A stretch of DNA of 41,226 bases from Synergistaceae bacterium (GTDB lineage Bacteria; Synergistota; Synergistia; Synergistales; Synergistaceae). The notes under the pieces were generated by a model that did no database searches, was not told where the DNA came from, and saw only the letters and a list, made by a program, of their open reading frames with translations. Shown here piece after piece: positions 36,847 to 41,226 of this stretch. Numbering within the stretch: position 1 is the first letter of the stretch; each line of letters opens with the position of its first letter. Where the stretch lies: positions 1 through 41,226 of the forward strand of contig JAISRE010000025.1 of NCBI GenBank assembly GCA_031273805.1, read 5' to 3'. The translations under genes were made by a program, and so were the position numbers.

Positions 36847-39800
36847 ATGCCATGCGTCATGGAGCTGAAAGACTACGTGGACCTGGAATATCTTAAGGCG
36901 CTTCAAGATTCCTTTTCCGCCGCAGTGGGAATAAGCGTCGCCATAGTCAACCATGAATGTGTGCCGATTACAAAGTCCATCGACTGGGACAAAGATCTCG
37001 GCAATATCTGTGTGCAGCGGAACACAGAGGATGGTTGCTGTTCTGTCGTCAGTGATATCACAAATGCTGGTAATAAAAGAGATAAAGGGGGTGTTTTCTT
37101 CAACGATGAAAGTGAATTCGTGCTGGCGTCAGTCCCCATAATGGCAAATGACATCTGTATGGGCAGCTGGATCATGGGAAAGCGAATAAAACCGGCGCCG
37201 GACGCGGCGGCGTCAGGAGACGCGGACGAAAATCCGAAGGATGGGCCGCGCCGCTCAACTGTTACCCTCGATGCGTTCAAGCGGGCATTCTCGCTGCTTA
37301 ACGCTATCAATATCTCTCTGGTCAATATGATTGAGTCCGGAAGTCAGCTTAAGGACAGAGAGAAAGAGCTGAACTGCATGATCACTCAGATGGACGGAAA
37401 TAATAAGATTCTCCGCACATTTCTGAATTCCAGCGTGGTGGCCATGCACGTAACCGACTATTACACCGGTGAGATAATCATGGCAAACCAGCGCTACTGC
37501 GACGTGGTTGGATGTACCTTGGAGGAGATGCTGGGCAAAAAGTGCTGGGACGTCAACAACATCGTATCGGAGACGACATTCTGTTCTGACTGTCCCAGGC
37601 GTCGTCTGTTGGACGAGAACGGCAAACCGCTTTCTCCCGTCACGTGGACGATCTTCAATGAGAAATTCAAGACATGGATGCAGTGCACGAACCAAGTTAT
37701 GGAGTGGGGCGGAAGAGGACTTGTGCATATTGTGACCATGATAGACGTCACTAAAGAGATAGAGCTACGCAAAGAGCTTTCAAATATCGCGTTCTATGAC
37801 TCTCAGACCTCTCTTCCCAACGGACAAAAGCTGATTCAGGATTTTCGCGGACTAACCAAAGATGGCAAGGACCAGAGCCACTCGTGGAACTTGGCGAACG
37901 GTTGTTTTTTCTATGAGATGGATACCAAAGCGTCAGGGGCCGCAAGCAGCATAGATATTGTATCCTTCGAGCTGTCCGGGCTCCGCAGTTTCAATGATTC
38001 ATATGGCAGAGACGCAAGCTGCGACCTTTTAATCACTATATTGGAATGGTGCCGTGAATACGCCTGCATGGACGCCGATCTCTATCGGATAGAGCGGGAT
38101 GAATTCTGTTTCATGCTGATCGGAGCGGATCAGCACGCCGTCATGGAGATCGCCAGCTACATAAACAACCGTTTTGTAAAACCGTGGTATATCGACGTGA
38201 ACGGTCAGACTATATCTTACTTTTGCAGCGTCTCCGTCTCTGTTATTTTCGCGACAAGGGAGGGAATTATCCATGACGATATTCTGAGGCTGATAAGCAG
38301 CACGCTGGATGCCGCGCGCAAGAACAAGAATATTGTAGTGTACGATGAGGAGATGCATAAACTCGAAAAGGAACATCTGGTGTTCGAGCTCAGCCTGAAA
38401 AACTGCGTGAATAACGATATGGCGGGTTTTGAGGTGTATTATCAGCCAATAGTCGAAATTTCATCAGGGACCTGGATAGGCGTGGAGGCTCTGTGCAGAT
38501 GGACCAGCCCTGAGATGGGCATCGTTTCACCGGTGGAGTTCATACCGAAGGCGGAGAGCATCGGGCTCATATCCGCGATAGGGCTGTGGGTGCTGGAGAC
38601 GGCAATAAAACAATGCAGTGAATTTGGGCTCCCCTTTATCGATGGTTTTTTCCTGTCGGTCAATATGTCGCCGTTGCAGTTGATGGACGAACGGTTTGCC
38701 GAGGACGTTATCAGGATTCTTAAGAGGAACGGTTATCCCGGGAAGTGTCTCAATTTGGAGGTGACCGAGAGCGTGGAGCTGACTTTTAACAGCTTCACCA
38801 TATCCATAATAGAGCGTCTGCGCGGACACGGGGTGAAGATAGCTCTGGACGACTTCGGCACCGGATACTCCACTTTCAACAACTTGAGGAACCTGCCGCT
38901 CAACTTCATCAAGACCGAGTGCGAGTTCGTGAAGTGGGTGGAGCGCGACAACTATATGCGGTACTTCTTCCATATAATTTCAGAGATATCTCACGCGAAC
39001 AATATGTCGCTAATAGCTGAGGGGATAGAGACTAAAGAGCAGCTCGAAATAATCCAGAGCAACGGAGCCGACTACATTCAGGGCTATTTCTTCAGCAAAC
39101 CCATGTCGGCGAAGCAACTCTCCGACAAGATAGAGCGCTTCACGCACAGGGGAGAGGAAATTGCGCTAAAGCGGAGTGAGACGGATAATATCGGCAGATG
39201 GCTGAATGAGAAGAAATCATGCGTAGTAACCCCAAGCATCTTTAAGCTGCTGAACACGTGCATGTTCTACATAATGTCCGAAATAGGAAAGAGCTCCGGA
39301 TACTCGATGGCGTTGGAGGCGGTGGCCAGTCACTTCGGGGTCGGCGGGACATTTGTATTTATAAGGCAAAATGATAAATTCAACCTTCTCCACAAGTGGT
39401 GTGACGAGAATGCGTTCTCTCCAAAGAAGCTATTTGCGGACGAGGATACGGACAATATTGCGCAAAGCGTATTGACCCTTCTCAGAATGGATAGCGTGAC
39501 CGCAGTATCCGGCATAGATCAGCTTCCATATGAAATCCATGACACGCTGGCCGAGTTTGGAATTGGTTCCATAGCGATTATGCCGATAAGAAACGGAGAT
39601 GACATAGACGGTTTCATCGGTTTCTTCGACGCGAACCAGCGCGAATGGTCCCCGGACGAGATTATAATGCTCTGGAATCTGTGCATAATGACGTCAGGCT
39701 ACGCAAAAATGATAAAGTTCGCTGATTCAGACGCGGTAAATAGCTGCAGAATAAGCGTGATAAAGGACATTATGAACAACGCCGGTTTTAAGGCTCTTGC

Positions 39801-40620
39801 TGCCGACATTGAGACAAGGGAGATATTGTGGGTCAACGATACTCTGAAGTCCAAGTTCACCGGCAATAATATTCCCAAGGGAATGAAGTGCTATGAGGTG
39901 ATGTCAGATCGCGAGGATCGATGCCCAATCTGTTTTCTGGACGAGACTGCGGGTGGAGACAAGAGCTGTTCTGTCCCATTTGAATTTAACAACACGCACT
40001 GCGGCAGATCGCTTGTCGTGTACGATGGCCTTGTCGAGTGGGAAAACGGCAAAAAAGCTCACATCGAGCTGGTGCTGGACACAACAGAGCACAATATGAC
40101 CCAGGAGCAGCTCGACTACTTCGCGGCTGTCGATCCGCTGACAGGAACTCTCAACAGAAATGCTCTTTTTGCAAGAATGCGCAGAGCTCTGGCGGAAGCG
40201 CTCGCTGAGGGCTCTAAACTTTCGATCGCCTTCGTCAATGTCGACAGGCTCAGGTTCGTAAACGAGAAATATGGACACAGCGCCGGAGATATGGTGCTTA
40301 ATAATATAGTAAAGGCACTGAGAACTTATATACGCGGGAATGACATACTTGGGAGGGTCTGGGGTGACAAATTCGTCATAGTCTTCCCGTCGTGCGACAA
40401 GAATGTGGCCATGCGCCGAATGACGCAGGCAAAAAATCATCTGATAATCAGCAAGATACCTTTGATAGTCGAAAAAATTACGTTCAGCTATGGGATAGTG
40501 CAGAACAACGAGCTGTCTTATACCAACGAGAGTCATTACGTGGACGAGCTCCTTAACCTGGCAAATCAGAGGATGATCGACAACAAAAATCTAACCACTC
40601 TTTGCAAAAAAGCGGTTTAA
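36847..40620 (+). CDS. Large multi-sensor EAL protein with two degenerate GGDEF domains
   Basis: ATG 36847, eight bases after GGGGTGA, gives 1257 residues. Domains in order: a PocR-like sensory domain (about 10-115) with Cys residues; a PAS domain (about 184-305) containing CSDCP; a GGDEF-like domain whose motif is RIERDEF near 414-420; an EAL domain (about 510-765) with E547-A-L, LEVTES, D668-D669 in DDFGTGYS, and EGIE, all needed for c-di-GMP hydrolysis; a GAF domain (about 798-950); a second PAS-like domain with RCPICF; and a final GGDEF-like domain with VWGDKF near 1171-1176. Both cyclase motifs are altered, so it is predicted to be a phosphodiesterase only. It is cytoplasmic, with no membrane segment seen. 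Confidence 0.93.
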   Translation: MPCVMELKDYVDLEYLKALQDSFSAAVGISVAIVNHECVPITKSIDWDKDLGNICVQRNTEDGCCSVVSDITNAGNKRDKGGVFFNDESEFVLASVPIMANDICMGSWIMGKRIKPAPDAAASGDADENPKDGPRRSTVTLDAFKRAFSLLNAINISLVNMIESGSQLKDREKELNCMITQMDGNNKILRTFLNSSVVAMHVTDYYTGEIIMANQRYCDVVGCTLEEMLGKKCWDVNNIVSETTFCSDCPRRRLLDENGKPLSPVTWTIFNEKFKTWMQCTNQVMEWGGRGLVHIVTMIDVTKEIELRKELSNIAFYDSQTSLPNGQKLIQDFRGLTKDGKDQSHSWNLANGCFFYEMDTKASGAASSIDIVSFELSGLRSFNDSYGRDASCDLLITILEWCREYACMDADLYRIERDEFCFMLIGADQHAVMEIASYINNRFVKPWYIDVNGQTISYFCSVSVSVIFATREGIIHDDILRLISSTLDAARKNKNIVVYDEEMHKLEKEHLVFELSLKNCVNNDMAGFEVYYQPIVEISSGTWIGVEALCRWTSPEMGIVSPVEFIPKAESIGLISAIGLWVLETAIKQCSEFGLPFIDGFFLSVNMSPLQLMDERFAEDVIRILKRNGYPGKCLNLEVTESVELTFNSFTISIIERLRGHGVKIALDDFGTGYSTFNNLRNLPLNFIKTECEFVKWVERDNYMRYFFHIISEISHANNMSLIAEGIETKEQLEIIQSNGADYIQGYFFSKPMSAKQLSDKIERFTHRGEEIALKRSETDNIGRWLNEKKSCVVTPSIFKLLNTCMFYIMSEIGKSSGYSMALEAVASHFGVGGTFVFIRQNDKFNLLHKWCDENAFSPKKLFADEDTDNIAQSVLTLLRMDSVTAVSGIDQLPYEIHDTLAEFGIGSIAIMPIRNGDDIDGFIGFFDANQREWSPDEIIMLWNLCIMTSGYAKMIKFADSDAVNSCRISVIKDIMNNAGFKALAADIETREILWVNDTLKSKFTGNNIPKGMKCYEVMSDREDRCPICFLDETAGGDKSCSVPFEFNNTHCGRSLVVYDGLVEWENGKKAHIELVLDTTEHNMTQEQLDYFAAVDPLTGTLNRNALFARMRRALAEALAEGSKLSIAFVNVDRLRFVNEKYGHSAGDMVLNNIVKALRTYIRGNDILGRVWGDKFVIVFPSCDKNVAMRRMTQAKNHLIISKIPLIVEKITFSYGIVQNNELSYTNESHYVDELLNLANQRMIDNKNLTTLCKKAV

Positions 40621-40634
40621 GCGCGCTTATTACG

Positions 40635-40729
40635 AAGAATCGCTGATTTATTGGCGCCTAAAGGGTAAAGATTAAGGCCCCGATGATCTTACGCATCCAC
40701 AAGCGGTGGGAATTCAATCAGCGCTTCTT
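40635..40729. repeat. 14-bp imperfect inverted repeat, MITE-like or structured RNA
   Basis: AAGAATCGCTGATT (40635-40648) and AATCAGCGCTTCTT (40716-40729) match at 13 of 14 paired positions and enclose 67 bp. It starts 15 bp after the EAL gene stop. The size and ends could fit a small non-autonomous element or a structured RNA; no target duplication is clear. Confidence 0.55.
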
Positions 40730-40741
40730 GATGCTGTCTCA

Positions 40742-40825
40742 AAATTGTATATTCATACAATTTGCAGTTGTAAAAGTATGATGTACACTTTTTTATAAGA
40801 AAGCCGCAGGAACAAGAGGCGGCTT
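40742..40825 (+). promoter_or_regulatory. Two hairpins in the leader of the small ORF
   Basis: AAATTGTAT/ATACAATTT (40742-40763, four-base loop) is AT-rich and may be an operator in the promoter region. AAGCCGC/GCGGCTT (40801-40825, 11-base loop) lies just upstream of the ribosome site of the ORF at 40847. The function of both is unknown. Confidence 0.4.
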
Positions 40826-40846
40826 GTGAGAACGAGAGGTGATGCG

Positions 40847-40915
40847 ATGAGCGACGAATGCATTTACAGCTCGGGGCGTCGCAGCACAGATGGCTACAGC
40901 GCCTCGGGCAATTAA
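40847..40915 (+). CDS. 22-codon ORF, possible small or modified peptide
   Basis: ATG 40847 has a good GAGAGGTG site five to six bases upstream. The 22-residue peptide starts MSDECIYSSG and ends GYSASGN. It contains one Cys and two similar motifs, YSSG and YSASG, separated by a charged RRSTD stretch. It is very polar, with no signal peptide or membrane segment. A structured leader precedes it and an intrinsic terminator follows at 40991-41024, so it looks like its own short transcript. It could be a peptide precursor, a leader peptide, or chance; I do not recognise the family. Confidence 0.5.
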   Translation: MSDECIYSSGRRSTDGYSASGN

Positions 40916-40990
40916 ATTAAGGATAGTCAGCTAGAAAATTGGTCTTTTTAAAGAGTGCTAAAAATCCTCTCACATCTCCAACGAATCGCT

Positions 40991-41024
40991 CGAGTCGCCC
41001 CGACCGGGCGATTCGCCTTTTTTT
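40991..41024 (+). terminator. Terminator after the small ORF
   Basis: CGAGTCGCCC (40991-41000) and GGGCGATTCG (41006-41015) form a ten-pair stem with one G-T around a five-base loop, followed by CC and seven T. The upstream CGAATCGC (40982-40989) can pair with the same right arm and might compete with the terminator. Confidence 0.85.
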
Positions 41025-41117
41025 ATCCTGTAGTGACACTTAAAGAACATCTGATTAACTAGACATTAGGGTATACACCAACAGTCCTTCAAGAATGGAG
41101 AAGGAAGATTAAGAGGC

Positions 41118-41226
41118 TTAAAGACGCCTGTTTATATCATCAACCGGCAGGATTTGCCGGTATAATGAGCTTAATCCCCTATTCAGGGAATGGTTAATTT
41201 CTGCCGTTTCTGGTCCCAGCAGGCTC
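41118..41226 (-). CDS. C-terminal fragment of an unidentified gene
   Basis: A - strand frame enters from the right edge and stops at TAA 41118-41120, giving 35 residues. It begins SLLGPETAEINHSL and ends YRQILPVDDINRRL. The composition is protein-like (mixed charged and hydrophobic, amphipathic spacing) and there is no in-frame stop. I do not recognise it; too little is visible. A small hairpin (TCCTTC/GAAGGA) lies just beyond the stop. Confidence 0.4.
   Translation of the reverse strand, partial: SLLGPETAEINHSLNRGLSSLYRQILPVDDINRRL

Overview
The window looks like a chromosomal piece of a diderm anaerobe of the phylum Synergistota. The main sign is a C-terminal tail seen three times: a Gly-rich stretch, a G-C-[DN]-[ST]-G motif, a hydrophobic segment and a basic end. 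This matches what I recall as the Synergist-CTERM surface-sorting signal. A TonB-dependent receptor and a lipid A-type acyltransferase show an outer membrane. A type III glutamine synthetase and a ferredoxin-type aldo/keto reductase fit an anaerobic amino-acid fermenter. The genus cannot be fixed from the sequence alone.

Layout. 1-400: left edge with the start of a probable transposase gene and a gene remnant. 500-7100: a cobalamin-uptake island with two B12 riboswitches, each followed by an intrinsic terminator. The left one (+ strand) leads into a decayed Synergist-CTERM gene and an intact 561-residue surface protein. The right one (- strand) leads into a beta-propeller-like Synergist-CTERM surface protein and a BtuB-like TonB receptor; the two operons converge on a strong two-way terminator. 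7150-10270: a CoA-transferase, a lone gspG pseudopilin and a nucleoside deaminase. 10490-17280: uvrB-uvrA (92 bp overlap), rlmB and an HD-GYP response regulator. 17430-26270: rpoB-rpoC with a clean promoter and terminator but no ribosomal protein genes beside them; rpoC carries two large insertions. 26280-27700: an orphan HigA-like antitoxin, sixA and a hemerythrin-like protein missing two metal ligands. 27890-32660: glutamine synthetase III, larC and a ferredoxin-type aldo/keto reductase, all on the - strand. 33010-35870: a tight set of PPK2, acyltransferase and YqgF-like nuclease. 35990-40620: cheX and a large EAL protein. 40630-41226: inverted repeats, a 22-codon ORF with its own ribosome site and terminator, and the end of another gene.

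The most interesting part is the cobalamin island. In Bacteroidetes, BtuG is a surface beta-propeller lipoprotein that captures B12 and passes it to BtuB. Here a predicted surface beta-propeller protein lies directly upstream of a BtuB-like receptor under a B12 riboswitch, but carries a Synergist-CTERM tail instead of a lipobox. The second riboswitch operon encodes another surface protein of the same sorting class. I infer a Synergistota B12-capture system built from different parts; the ligand assignment rests on the riboswitches and gene context only. The second notable item is the rpoC insertion of about 300 residues, which seems built from repeats of a motif already present in the beta and beta' subunits.
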